64,000 nt of DNA from Chloroflexota bacterium. Its GTDB lineage: Bacteria > Chloroflexota > Dehalococcoidia > SM23-28-2 > RBG-16-64-32. The first letter of the stretch is position 1. The number at the start of each line of letters is the position of its first letter. The notes under the pieces were generated by a model. That model was not told where the DNA came from and ran no database searches. It was given only the letters and a program-made list of their open reading frames with translations. This document shows positions 53,265 to 62,665 of this stretch, one piece after another. A program made the translations under genes and the position numbers. The stretch covers positions 55,171 to 119,170 of the forward strand of contig JAJCYV010000003.1 in the NCBI GenBank assembly GCA_029262695.1, in the 5' to 3' direction.

Positions 53265-54784
53265 TGGCGGCCGTCCCTTTCGATGAGTTCGTCCGCGGCG
53301 GCCGGGCCCCAGGTGCCCGCCTCGTAGTTCGGGAGTTCCAGGGGGGGCATCGAACTCCAGCCGCTGAGGACGCGCTCCATGATCGTCCAGGCGGCCTCGA
53401 CTTCGTCGGAGCGGGTGAAGAGGGTGGCGTCGCCCTGGAGCGCATCCATGATGAGCGTCTCGTAGGCAGACGGCGCCTGTGCGACGAACGATGCGCCGTA
53501 GAGGAAGTCCATGGCGGCCGGCCGCATGCGCGGTGGCGAGCCCGGGACCTTGGTCAGGAACTTGAGGCTGATCCCCTCGTTGGGCTGGATGCGGATGGAG
53601 AGGACGTTCGGCTCCAGGTGCGGTTTTTCGACGAAGTCGTGGAACAGGAGCTGTGGCGCGGGCTTGAAGGAGACGGCGATCTCCGTGCTGCGCTTCGGCA
53701 GGCGCTTGCCGGTGCGCAGGTAGAACGGTACGCCGGCCCAGCGCCAGCTATCGAGGAACAGGCGTAGCGCCGCGAACGTCTCCGTCTGCGAGCCGCCGGG
53801 CACGCCTTCCTCCTCGTGGTAGGCGGGCACCTCTTCGCCGGCGACCCAGCCGGGGCCGTACTGGCCACGGGCGGTCGCCATCGCCACTTCGTCGTCTTCG
53901 AAGAGGCGGACGGCGTTCAGCACTTTCACCTTCTCGTTGCGGACGGAGCGGCCGTCGATCGCCAGCGGCGGCTCCATGGCGACGAGCGAGAGCAGTTGCA
54001 TGATGTGGTTCTGGAGCATGTCGCGCAGGGCGCCGGAGCCGTTGTAGTAGCTGCCGCGGCTCCCAACGCCCAGGCTTTCCGAAACCGTGATCTGCACGTG
54101 GTCAACGTAACGGCGGTTCCAGATCGGCTCCATGATGCCGTTGGCGAAGCGGAAGACGAGGATGTTCTGGACGGTCTCCTTGCCCAGGTAGTGATCGATG
54201 CGGTAGACGTCGTCTTCGTCGAAGACGGAGTGGACGGCGCGGTTCAGCTCGCGCGCCGAGGCGAGATCGACGCCGAACGGCTTCTCGACGATCACGCGGG
54301 ACCAGCCTTCTCCGCCTTTGCCCTGCGCCTGGGCCCGGCCGAGTTGCTCGATGATGCCGATGAACGTTGTCGGTGGCACCGCCAGGTAGTAAAGGCGATT
54401 GCCGCCGGTGTCGCGCTCCGCTTCGACTTCTCGCAGCCTCTCGTTCAGGCGGTCGTGGCCTTCCGGGTCGTCGTAGCCGCCGTATGAGTAGAAGATGCCG
54501 GCGGCGAACGAGTCCCAGACGTCCGGGTCGATGGGGCGCCGCGAGTGCTTCTCGACGTTCTTGCGCGCCTCTTCGCGGAACGCCTCGTCGGTCCACTTTG
54601 TACGCGCGTAGCAGAGGATGGAGAGGCGCGGCGGCAGGCGCCGGTCAAGCGCGAGGTTGTACAGCGCCGGCAGGAGCATGCGCGCGGTGAGGTCTCCCGA
54701 GGCACCGAAGATGACGATCGTGCAGGGGTGAGGTGCGCTGTCGGAGACGGGCGCGGCGGCGAACGTGGAGGCCTGCGCCGTCAC
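53249..54784 (-). CDS. zwf: Glucose-6-phosphate dehydrogenase
   Basis: IFGASGDLTARMLLPALYNL, YRIDHYLGKETVQNILVFRFAN. Confidence 0.95.
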   Translation of the reverse strand: MTAQASTFAAAPVSDSAPHPCTIVIFGASGDLTARMLLPALYNLALDRRLPPRLSILCYARTKWTDEAFREEARKNVEKHSRRPIDPDVWDSFAAGIFYSYGGYDDPEGHDRLNERLREVEAERDTGGNRLYYLAVPPTTFIGIIEQLGRAQAQGKGGEGWSRVIVEKPFGVDLASARELNRAVHSVFDEDDVYRIDHYLGKETVQNILVFRFANGIMEPIWNRRYVDHVQITVSESLGVGSRGSYYNGSGALRDMLQNHIMQLLSLVAMEPPLAIDGRSVRNEKVKVLNAVRLFEDDEVAMATARGQYGPGWVAGEEVPAYHEEEGVPGGSQTETFAALRLFLDSWRWAGVPFYLRTGKRLPKRSTEIAVSFKPAPQLLFHDFVEKPHLEPNVLSIRIQPNEGISLKFLTKVPGSPPRMRPAAMDFLYGASFVAQAPSAYETLIMDALQGDATLFTRSDEVEAAWTIMERVLSGWSSMPPLELPNYEAGTWGPAAADELIERDGRQWRRL

Positions 54785-55677
54785 TCGTTCTTGACCCTGT
54801 GCCCGCCGAACTCCTGCCGCAGCGCGGCGATCAGCTTGGCGCCGAACGAGTCGTCCTGTCGCGAGCGGAAGCGCGCGAAGAGCGAGTGTGCCATGATCGT
54901 CGCCGGGACATCGCGGTCGATCGCCTCCTGGATCGTCCAGCGGCCCTCGCCGGAGTCCTCGACGTAGCCCTGGATGGCAGAGAGGTTGGGATCGCTGGCC
55001 AGCGCGCGCTCGGCCAGCTCCAGGAGCCAGGAGCGGACGACGCTGCCGTGTCCCCAGAGCTCCGAGATGGCGTGAAGGTCGAGGTCATAGGTGGAGGCGT
55101 CGAGCAGCTCGAAGCCTTCGGCGTAGGACTGCAGGAGCGCGTACTCGATGCCGTTGTGCACCATCTTGACGTAGTGGCCGGCGCCGGCGGGGCCCATGTG
55201 TGCGTATCCCTCGGGCGGCGCCAACGTCTCGAAGATTGGGCGCGCGCGGTCGAAGATGTCCTTCTCGCCGCCGATCATGAGGCAGTAGCCGTTGTCCAGG
55301 CCCCAGACGCCGCCGCTCGTGCCGCTGTCCAGCAAGTGGACGCCGGACGCCTTCAGCGATTCGGCGCGCGCTACTGTGTCGTGGTAGTTGGAGTTGCCGC
55401 CTTCAATGATCGCGTCGTCCTTGTCGAGCAGCGGTGCAAGCGCCTCGATCGTGTCTGTAACAGGCTGACCGGACGGCACCATGATCCAGACGTGCCGCGG
55501 CGCCGATAGCTTGCCGACGAGGTCCTCGATGCTTGCGGCCGGGATCGCTCCTTCGGGCTTGAGGGCGGCGGCCGCTTCTGGATCGCGGTCGTAGGCGATG
55601 ACTTCGTGTCCGCCGCGGAGGAGGCGCAGGCTCATGTTCGCGCCCATGCGACCGAGGCCGATCATGCCGAGCTGCAC
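54781..55677 (-). CDS. gnd: 6-phosphogluconate dehydrogenase, decarboxylating
   Basis: MQLGMIGLGRMGANMSLRLLRGGHEV, LLDSGTSGGVWGL, GAGHYVKMVHNGIEY. Confidence 0.93.
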   Translation of the reverse strand: MQLGMIGLGRMGANMSLRLLRGGHEVIAYDRDPEAAAALKPEGAIPAASIEDLVGKLSAPRHVWIMVPSGQPVTDTIEALAPLLDKDDAIIEGGNSNYHDTVARAESLKASGVHLLDSGTSGGVWGLDNGYCLMIGGEKDIFDRARPIFETLAPPEGYAHMGPAGAGHYVKMVHNGIEYALLQSYAEGFELLDASTYDLDLHAISELWGHGSVVRSWLLELAERALASDPNLSAIQGYVEDSGEGRWTIQEAIDRDVPATIMAHSLFARFRSRQDDSFGAKLIAALRQEFGGHRVKNE

Positions 55678-55678
55678 G

Positions 55679-57337
55679 CTATCGTCCCCGCTCTGCGGTC
55701 TCGCGCAGCGCCGCCTCGACGCTGTCCACGAGGAGTTTCAGGTTGGCCGCCGGATCGTCGCCGAGGGAGACGCGCAGGGCCGGCCGCCGCCTCCCCAGAA
55801 GAGCCGCCAGGTCACCCAGCGCCTGCGCCCGCTTGAGGACGCTGAACGTGAACGACTGCTCGCCGGGCACGTCAAGGTCGATCTCGTCGTTCATCACGAG
55901 TTGCAGGAAGACGCCCGTCGCCGGTCCGCCCTTGTGCAGCTGGCCGGTGGAGTGCAGAAAGCGCGGGCCGTAACCGACTGTCGTCGCGCGGCGTGTCGCG
56001 TCGCGGAGAGCTGTGCGCAGGCGCGTGAGCAGGCGCTCGTGCTCTTCCGTCTGCGGGATGTAGGCCATGACCGCCAGGTACGAGCCCTCCGGCGCCCGTA
56101 GGAAGTGCTCCGCCACGAGCGCGCCGATCGTGCGCTCCGGTGCATCCTCCAGGCGTGCCAGCGTCAAGTCGTCTGCGGCGAGGGTGAGGCCGTCTTCCTC
56201 GACGATCGGCGCCGGGTTGGGCAGCGCGCCGGCCGTCTCGTACTGCTCGATGACGCGGCTGGTGTTGTCTTTGCTCTCGGCGACGTTTGGTTCGTCGAAC
56301 GGGTTGAGGCCGAGCGCGGCGCCGGCGGCCGCGGTGGCGATCTCCCAGCGCAGGAACTCGGCGCCGAGCCCGTACGGTCCGGGGACCTCGATGCGGATGA
56401 CGGGATGGCCGGCCGCTTCGATCCGGCCGGCGGCGGCCGCGGTCTCTTCGTCGCGCTCTTCCAGCTGCAGCGAGACAAAGACGCGGTCGTCGCCGTACGA
56501 CTGCGCGTCTCCGGGCGGCTCGCCGTCGATGGGGACGATGCCCTGGCCGCCCTTGCCGGTGCTCTCGGCGATTAGCTGCTCTGCCCAGGCGCCGAAGCTC
56601 TGGAGGCCGGGTGCGGAGAGGAACGTCAGCTTATCGCGTCCTTCCTGAGCCAGCGCGGCCAGCCGCTCGCCGAGGGCGGCGGCGTCCGTACCGTCGACTG
56701 TGGCTGCTGAGGCCAGCAGCTTCTCGACGTCGACGCCGATGGCAGCCGCGGGCACGAGGCCGAAGAAGGAGAGTGCGGAGAAGCGCCCGCCGATGTCCGG
56801 CGGGTTGACGAACACGCGGTGGAACCCCGACTCGCGCGCCCGGTGGTGAAGTGGCGTGTCAGGATCGGTGACGGCGACGAAGTTGTCGAGTGCGCCCGTG
56901 TCGCCCGTCGCGTCGAGGGTGCGTTCGGCGAAGTAGCGCTCCAGGGACGTCGTCTCCACGGTCGTACCCGATTTACTGGAGACGATGAAGACCGTCGAGT
57001 GCACGTCGATCCTGTTTTCGACGCGTATGATCGCCAGCGGGTCGGTAGTGTCCAGGACGTGCAGCTCCGGGAAACCGGGCGCGGCGCCGAACGTGCGCTG
57101 GAAGACCTCTGGTGCCAGCGAGCTGCCGCCCATTCCGAGGACAACGGCGTTGCGAAAGCTGAGTCCGCGGACCCAGTCGGCGAAGCCGCGCATCTCGTCG
57201 AGGCTGTCGCGCATCGACTCATGGAGGTTCACCCAGCCGAGGCGCTGGCGGATCTTCTCCTGGACGGCGGGCTCAGAGGTCCAGAGAGAGGCGTCGCGCG
57301 CTTGGAGGCGTTCGAAGAAGGAGGCGGGTGAGGTCAC
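55679..57337 (-). CDS. pgi: Glucose-6-phosphate isomerase domain protein
   Basis: VVLGMGGSSLAPEVFQ, FIVSSKSGTTVET, FLHSTGQLHKGGP. Confidence 0.9.
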   Translation of the reverse strand: MTSPASFFERLQARDASLWTSEPAVQEKIRQRLGWVNLHESMRDSLDEMRGFADWVRGLSFRNAVVLGMGGSSLAPEVFQRTFGAAPGFPELHVLDTTDPLAIIRVENRIDVHSTVFIVSSKSGTTVETTSLERYFAERTLDATGDTGALDNFVAVTDPDTPLHHRARESGFHRVFVNPPDIGGRFSALSFFGLVPAAAIGVDVEKLLASAATVDGTDAAALGERLAALAQEGRDKLTFLSAPGLQSFGAWAEQLIAESTGKGGQGIVPIDGEPPGDAQSYGDDRVFVSLQLEERDEETAAAAGRIEAAGHPVIRIEVPGPYGLGAEFLRWEIATAAAGAALGLNPFDEPNVAESKDNTSRVIEQYETAGALPNPAPIVEEDGLTLAADDLTLARLEDAPERTIGALVAEHFLRAPEGSYLAVMAYIPQTEEHERLLTRLRTALRDATRRATTVGYGPRFLHSTGQLHKGGPATGVFLQLVMNDEIDLDVPGEQSFTFSVLKRAQALGDLAALLGRRRPALRVSLGDDPAANLKLLVDSVEAALRETAERGR

Positions 57338-57340
57338 CCG

Positions 57341-58507
57341 TCAGTCTCCCCTCGGCGCAGCGCCGATCCCCTTCGGGCCGGCGAGGATGCGGTCGCGCTT
57401 CTCCTCGACTGTGGCGCGGGCCTTCGCGAAAGAGTCGGCGAAGAGCTTGACGCCCTGCACCTGCAGCTCGTCCGTCACGGCCCGGAAGTCGATACCGGCG
57501 GCTTCGAGTTCGCGGACGTGTGCGAGCGCCTGGTCGGCGCCCTTCGTTAGCGTCGGGGCGACGACGCCGTGGTCGCGGAAGGCGTCGAGAGTGTTCTGTG
57601 GCATCGTGTTGATCGTATCCGGGCCGATCAGTTCCTCAACGTAAAGTACGTCACGGTAGTCGGGGTTTTTCGTGCTTGTGCTGGCCCACAGGCAGCGCTG
57701 AACGCGCGCACCTTTTGCCGCGAGCGCTTCCCAGCGGTCGCCTGAGAAGATCTCCTGGAATTTCGCGTAGGCGATCCTGGCGTTGGCGACGCCGGCCTTG
57801 CCCAGCAGCGCACTCAGGCGCCGGCGTTCAAGGTCGCTCTCGACGGCCTTTATCTTCTCTTCGAGCCGGCCGTCCACCATCGAGTCGACGCGGCTGATGA
57901 AGAAGCTGGCGACCGATCCGATGCGGTCGAGCGGCAGGCCCGCCTTCGCGCGCTTCTCCAGCGCCGCGATGTACGTCAGGGCGACTTGCTCGTAGCTGTC
58001 GACCCCGAAGAGGAGCGTGATGTTCACGTTGATCCCTTCGGCGAGGGAGCGCTCGATCGCCGGCAGGCCTTCCGGCGTGCCCGGGATCTTGATCATCGCG
58101 TTGGGGCGGCCGAGGGCGGCGAACAGGCGCTTCGCCTCGCTCGTCGTGGTCGCCGTGTCGTGGGCGATCAGCGGCGAGACCTCCAGCGAGGCGTAGCCGT
58201 CCGCGCCTTCGGTCTCGTCGTAGACGCCGCGGAAGACATCGGCGGAGAGGCCGACGTCGGTCACCGTCAGCGCGTCATAGGTCTCGTCGAGCGAGACGTC
58301 GGGGCGGACGATCTCGGTGAGGTGTTCGTCGTAGGCGTCGCTGGCGCCGACGGCCTTCTCGAAGATCGACGGGTTTGAGGTGCCGCCGCCAACACCGTCG
58401 TCCTCCACCATGCGCTGGAGCGCACCGGTCTTGAGCAGCTCGCGGTTGAGGTTGTCGTACCAGACGCTCTGTCGCTGGGTCTTCAGTTCCACTAGCGGGT
58501 TGGCCAT
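57341..58507 (-). CDS. tal: Transaldolase
   Basis: SVWYDNLNRELL, GGGTSNPSIFEKA, MIKIPGTPEGLPAIERSLAEGINVNITLLF. Confidence 0.93.
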   Translation of the reverse strand: MANPLVELKTQRQSVWYDNLNRELLKTGALQRMVEDDGVGGGTSNPSIFEKAVGASDAYDEHLTEIVRPDVSLDETYDALTVTDVGLSADVFRGVYDETEGADGYASLEVSPLIAHDTATTTSEAKRLFAALGRPNAMIKIPGTPEGLPAIERSLAEGINVNITLLFGVDSYEQVALTYIAALEKRAKAGLPLDRIGSVASFFISRVDSMVDGRLEEKIKAVESDLERRRLSALLGKAGVANARIAYAKFQEIFSGDRWEALAAKGARVQRCLWASTSTKNPDYRDVLYVEELIGPDTINTMPQNTLDAFRDHGVVAPTLTKGADQALAHVRELEAAGIDFRAVTDELQVQGVKLFADSFAKARATVEEKRDRILAGPKGIGAAPRGD

Positions 58508-58517
58508 GGGGTCGCTC

Positions 58518-58982
58518 CTATCCCGAAATCTGTTGCTTGTCGCCGGCTTCGATGGCTCGCACCTTGTCCAGGCGGCGCACGTAGCGCTCCTGGGCGTCGA
58601 AGGTGGCTGCTACGAACGCCTTCGTCACTTCGAGCGCGACGTCGATGCCGATGACGTGCGAGCCGAGGCAGATGACGTTCATATCGTCGTGTTCCACGCC
58701 CTGGTGGGCGGAGTAGCTGTCGTGGGTGATTGCGGCGCGAATGCCGCTGAGCTTGTTGGCGGCGACGCAGGCGCCGACGCCGCTGCCGCAGACGAGGACG
58801 CCGCGCTCGGCGTTGCCGGACTGGATCCTGGCAGCCAGCGCGACGGCGATGTCCGGGTAGTCGACTGGCTCCTCTGAATCGGTGCCGACGTCGGTGACGT
58901 CATGGCCGTTCGCGCGCAGGTGATCGGCGATGGCGTTCTTCATCTGAAAGCCGCGGTGATCGGCTCCGACGACGATGCGCAT
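58518..58982 (-). CDS. rpiB: Ribose-5-phosphate isomerase B
   Basis: MRIVVGADHRGFQMKNAI, VCGSGVGACVAANKLSGIRAA, LGSHVIG. Confidence 0.93.
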   Translation of the reverse strand: MRIVVGADHRGFQMKNAIADHLRANGHDVTDVGTDSEEPVDYPDIAVALAARIQSGNAERGVLVCGSGVGACVAANKLSGIRAAITHDSYSAHQGVEHDDMNVICLGSHVIGIDVALEVTKAFVAATFDAQERYVRRLDKVRAIEAGDKQQISG

Positions 58983-59119
58983 GGCACTCCTCTCAGCGCT
59001 TGGCGGGGCGGCAGTGTGCGCCCCGAGCGGTCGGGGGCACCCTGTGATCCATGCTATCGCCGCGTGGGGAGGGTCGCAAGGTAACCCCCGTTACGTTCGG
59101 GGTCGAATTGTGGGTAGCG

Positions 59120-59149
59120 AAAGACCCGCGACGATCGTCGCGGGTCTTT
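59120..59149. terminator. Bidirectional intrinsic terminator, 30-bp perfect palindrome
   Basis: AAAGACCCGCGACGATCGTCGCGGGTCTTT between rpiB and the MaoC gene. Confidence 0.85.
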
Positions 59150-59192
59150 GATCGCGTTTGCGTGCGCCGACAGGGCGCGGCTAGCAGCGCCC

Positions 59193-60029
59193 CTACTTGA
59201 CCTCGGCGGCTGCGTTGCTGATGACGACGCGGCCTTCCTGCGTCTTGGCCTGGACGATGATCTTGCCGTTGCCCTCGTCCCACATCTCGGTCGTGATCGT
59301 GTCGCCCGGGAAGACGACGCCGGAGAAGCGGACGGACAGACCGGCGAGGCGGTCCGGGTCGTTGTCGCAGTACTCGGCGAGGACGGCGCGGCCGGCGAAA
59401 CCGAAGCTGCAGAGGCCGTGCAGGATCGGGCGGTCGTAGCCAGCCATCTTCGCGAAGTCGGGGTCGATGTGCAGCGGGTTGCGGTCTCCGGAAAGGCGGT
59501 AGATCGCGGCCTGGATGTCCAGCGTCGTCTCGGACACCGACTTGTCCGGCGCGCGCTCCGGCGCCTTGTTGCCGGCCTCCGGTCCGCGGTCGCCGCCGAA
59601 GCCGCCGGCGCCGCGCACGAAGACGCCGGACGTGTTGGTGAAGACGGTCTCGCCGGATGCGTCCGTGGTCGTCGAGTCGATTGTGACGAGCGCGCCCTTG
59701 CCCTTGTCGTAGACGCCGGTGACGGTGCCGCTGGTCGTCAGCGAGCCGCTTGACGGGATCGTCTTCGCGATGCGGAAGCCCTGCTCGCCGTGCAGGAGCA
59801 TGACGGGGTTGATCTCGACGTTCTGGGCCAGGCCCATCAGCGCCGGAAAGGCGGGGATGACGGCGAAGGTCGGGATTACCTTGAGGTTTCGCTCGAAGAT
59901 AAACGGCAGCTCCCTGGCGCCGATGCCGAGGGCGTAGAGCATGACGTCGCGCTCTTCGTAGTCGAAGGTGGTCGGCGGCAGCTCCAGGCCGACGACGTCC
60001 GGGCTGAGGGTCTTGCGTTCGGTGGCCAT
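59193..60029 (-). CDS. MaoC family dehydratase (two hot-dog domains)
   Basis: QAAIYRLSGDRNPLHIDPDFAKMAGYDRPILHGLCSFG. Confidence 0.9.
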   Translation of the reverse strand: MATERKTLSPDVVGLELPPTTFDYEERDVMLYALGIGARELPFIFERNLKVIPTFAVIPAFPALMGLAQNVEINPVMLLHGEQGFRIAKTIPSSGSLTTSGTVTGVYDKGKGALVTIDSTTTDASGETVFTNTSGVFVRGAGGFGGDRGPEAGNKAPERAPDKSVSETTLDIQAAIYRLSGDRNPLHIDPDFAKMAGYDRPILHGLCSFGFAGRAVLAEYCDNDPDRLAGLSVRFSGVVFPGDTITTEMWDEGNGKIIVQAKTQEGRVVISNAAAEVK

Positions 60030-60032
60030 GGC

Positions 60033-60938
60033 TTAGCTTGCCGCCGTGGCCGCCGAGAGGCGCTTGGAGACCTCTTCGAAGGCGTTGCTGAACTCTTCAG
60101 CGCCGGTCATGTCGCTGATCTTGTCGAAGTTGTCGCGCACGGCCTCGATCGAAATGCCGGGCAGGATTGCGCCCTTGCTCTCGACGATCGCGGCGCGGCC
60201 GACGTAGCCGCCGCCGGCGGTGAAGATGTTGCCGGACACCTGGCACTCTTCCGAGCAGAGGTAGGCGACGACCGGCGACACGAGCTCCGGCAGGAGCTTT
60301 TCGAGCACGGCCGGCGGCATCACGTCCTCGGTCAGCCGTGAGGCGGCGACGGGGGCGATGACGTTGGCTTTGATGTTGTACTTGGCACCCTCCAGCTCCA
60401 GCGTGCTGGCGAGTCCGAGGAGCGCCGTCTTGGCGGAGGAGTAGTTGGCCTGGCCGAAGTTGCCGAAAAGGCCGGCGTTCGATGTGGTGACGATGATGCG
60501 GCCGTAGCTCTGCTGGCGCATGAGGCGGAAGGCGGGCTGGATGACGTCGAACGAGCCTTTGACGTGCACGGCGAAGATCTTGTCCCAGTCCGCTTCCTCG
60601 AGGTTGTGGAATGCGCGGTCACGCAGGATGCCGGCGTTGGCGATGACGATGTCCACCTTGCCGAAGGCGTCGACAGCGGTCTTGATGATGTTCTCGCCGC
60701 CGGCATAAGTGTCGACGCCGTCGTAGTTGGCGACGGCCTCGCCACCGGCGGCCTTGATCTCGTCGACGACCTGATCGGCCATCTTCGAGCCGGAGCCGGA
60801 GCCTTCACGCGAGCCGCCAAGGTCGTTGACGACTACCTTCGCGCCGCGAGAAGCCAGGAGAAGCGCGTGGGCGCGGCCAAGGCCGCCGCCGGCGCCGGTA
60901 ACGACCGCAACCCGGTCGTCGAAACGTACATCGCTCAT
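60033..60938 (-). CDS. SDR oxidoreductase (HSD17B4-like)
   Basis: MSDVRFDDRVAVVTGAGGGLGRAHALLLASRGAKVVVNDLGGS; internal start at 60938. Confidence 0.92.
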   Translation of the reverse strand: MSDVRFDDRVAVVTGAGGGLGRAHALLLASRGAKVVVNDLGGSREGSGSGSKMADQVVDEIKAAGGEAVANYDGVDTYAGGENIIKTAVDAFGKVDIVIANAGILRDRAFHNLEEADWDKIFAVHVKGSFDVIQPAFRLMRQQSYGRIIVTTSNAGLFGNFGQANYSSAKTALLGLASTLELEGAKYNIKANVIAPVAASRLTEDVMPPAVLEKLLPELVSPVVAYLCSEECQVSGNIFTAGGGYVGRAAIVESKGAILPGISIEAVRDNFDKISDMTGAEEFSNAFEEVSKRLSAATAAS

Positions 60939-61152
60939 GGGGAACCTCCAGTCAGCTATAGGGGCGGCCGGCCGCGGTTTTGGGGGGCGTGCGGACAGGC
61001 GCCTGTTGGGCAGCCTATTAAATTCACATTCGGTGCGCAGTGTCAACGCGCCGGGTGGGCCCGTCGGTGGTGACGTTTGACCCCTGACAGCGGGCCGTTA
61101 GACACGTCCGCGCACTGTGCGCGTGCTCTTAGACTTGCGGCAGGAGGTTGAG

Positions 61153-61560
61153 ATGGGTGCGACGGAATACGGCATGACGGTCAGGCTAGACGTTCCGTGC
61201 GAGCGTGCCGTCGAGGCCGTAAGAGAGGCTCTCAAGCGCGAGGGTTTCGGCATCCTGACGACGATCGACGTCCAGAAGACGATGAGCGAGAAGGTGGGCG
61301 CCGATATTGGGTATTATATGATCCTGGGCGCATGCAACCCCGCTCTGGCTTATGCTGTGCTACAAGACGATGCGGCCCACGGACTCTTGCTGCCGTGCAA
61401 CGTGACGGTCCGCGCCGAAGGCGAAAGCTGCGTGGTGTCGATACTGGACCCGCGACTGATGGCGAAGATATCCGGTCGTGAGGGGATGGTGGAGATGGGA
61501 CGAATCGCCCGCTCCAAGCTTGAGCGCGTTCTGGAGGAGATGAAGGGAGTATCGGCATGA
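61153..61560 (+). CDS. DUF302 domain protein
   Basis: AGGAGG RBS before ATG; LKREGFGILTTIDVQKTMSEKVGADIGYYMILGACNPALAYAVL. Confidence 0.88.
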   Translation: MGATEYGMTVRLDVPCERAVEAVREALKREGFGILTTIDVQKTMSEKVGADIGYYMILGACNPALAYAVLQDDAAHGLLLPCNVTVRAEGESCVVSILDPRLMAKISGREGMVEMGRIARSKLERVLEEMKGVSA

Positions 61561-61985
61561 GTGCACAGGAACCGGCGGGGTACACGGAGGCGAAGGTGGC
61601 CGGCGACATCATGACGCAGCCGGCAGTCGCAGCCTCGCGAACGACGACGGCGCGCGACATCGCGATCCAGATGTTCCTCGGCGGGTTCAGCGGCATGCCG
61701 GTGACGGAGCGTGACGGCTCGATCATCGGCCTGGTCACGGAGTTCGATATCATCCGCGCCGTGCAGGCCGGCAAGCCGGCAGCGACGACGACCGCTGAGG
61801 CGATCATGACGCGCGACGTCGTGACGGTGGACGTGGCGACGCCGCTCGAGGAGGTCGTCGATGTGTTGGAGAAGGATCGGTTCCTGCGCGTGCCGGTGAC
61901 GGAGGACGGGCTGCTGGTGGGTGTTGTGTCGCGGCCGGACGTGTTGCGCTGGCTGATAGAGCCGAACTTCATGACGTTCGCCTGA
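61557..61985 (+). CDS. CBS domain pair protein
   Basis: DIMTQPAVAASRTTTARDIAIQMFLGGFSGMPVTERDGSIIGLVTEFDI plus second CBS. Confidence 0.9.
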   Translation: MSAQEPAGYTEAKVAGDIMTQPAVAASRTTTARDIAIQMFLGGFSGMPVTERDGSIIGLVTEFDIIRAVQAGKPAATTTAEAIMTRDVVTVDVATPLEEVVDVLEKDRFLRVPVTEDGLLVGVVSRPDVLRWLIEPNFMTFA

Positions 61986-62005
61986 CGCTGGCGGGGCGGT
62001 GGTGG

Positions 62006-62665
62006 CTATTCGGTGTCGTTGGCGCGGGCGCGGCGCTCGGCGATGAAGGCGGCGGCCTCTGAGCGGCGGCGAAGGTTGAGCTTGCTGAGGATGCTGGAGA
62101 CGTAGTTCTTCACGGTCTTGTCGCTGAGGAACACGTCTTGAGCGATCTCTTTGTTCGTCTTGCCTTGCGCGATGAGGCCGATGATCTTGCGCTCCTGCGG
62201 CGTAAGCGCGGCAAGGTCGTCTGATTCACCTTCGGCGAGTTCGCGCATGCGCTTGAGCACCTTTTCCGTGATTCCGGGGTCCAGTAGAGACTCGCCCGCC
62301 GTGACGCGTCCGATGGCAGACGCCAGGTCCTGTCCCCGTGTCTGCTTGAGCAAGTAGCCGGAAGCGCCGGCCATGATCGATCCGTAGATCGCCTCGTCGT
62401 CGGCGTAGGACGTGAGCATGATGACCTTGGTCTCCGGACGCTGACCGCGGATCTCGCGGCAGGCGTCGACGCCGCTGCCGTCCGGAAGGCGAATGTCCAT
62501 CACGATGACGTCGGGCTCCGTGTGCTCGGCTGCGGCGATCGCCTCTTCGACCGTACCGGCCTCGCCCACGACGGCGATGTTCTCCCGCCGCTCAAGTAGC
62601 GTGCGCAGGCCCATGCGGACGACCTCGTGGTCATCGACGAGGAGGATCTTGATCTGCTTGCTCAT
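62006..62665 (-). CDS. NarL/LuxR-family response regulator
   Basis: KILLVDDHEVVRMGLRTLLE; C-terminal LTPQERKIIGLIAQGKTNKEIAQDVFLSDKTVKNYVSSILSKL. Confidence 0.95.
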   Translation of the reverse strand: MSKQIKILLVDDHEVVRMGLRTLLERRENIAVVGEAGTVEEAIAAAEHTEPDVIVMDIRLPDGSGVDACREIRGQRPETKVIMLTSYADDEAIYGSIMAGASGYLLKQTRGQDLASAIGRVTAGESLLDPGITEKVLKRMRELAEGESDDLAALTPQERKIIGLIAQGKTNKEIAQDVFLSDKTVKNYVSSILSKLNLRRRSEAAAFIAERRARANDTE

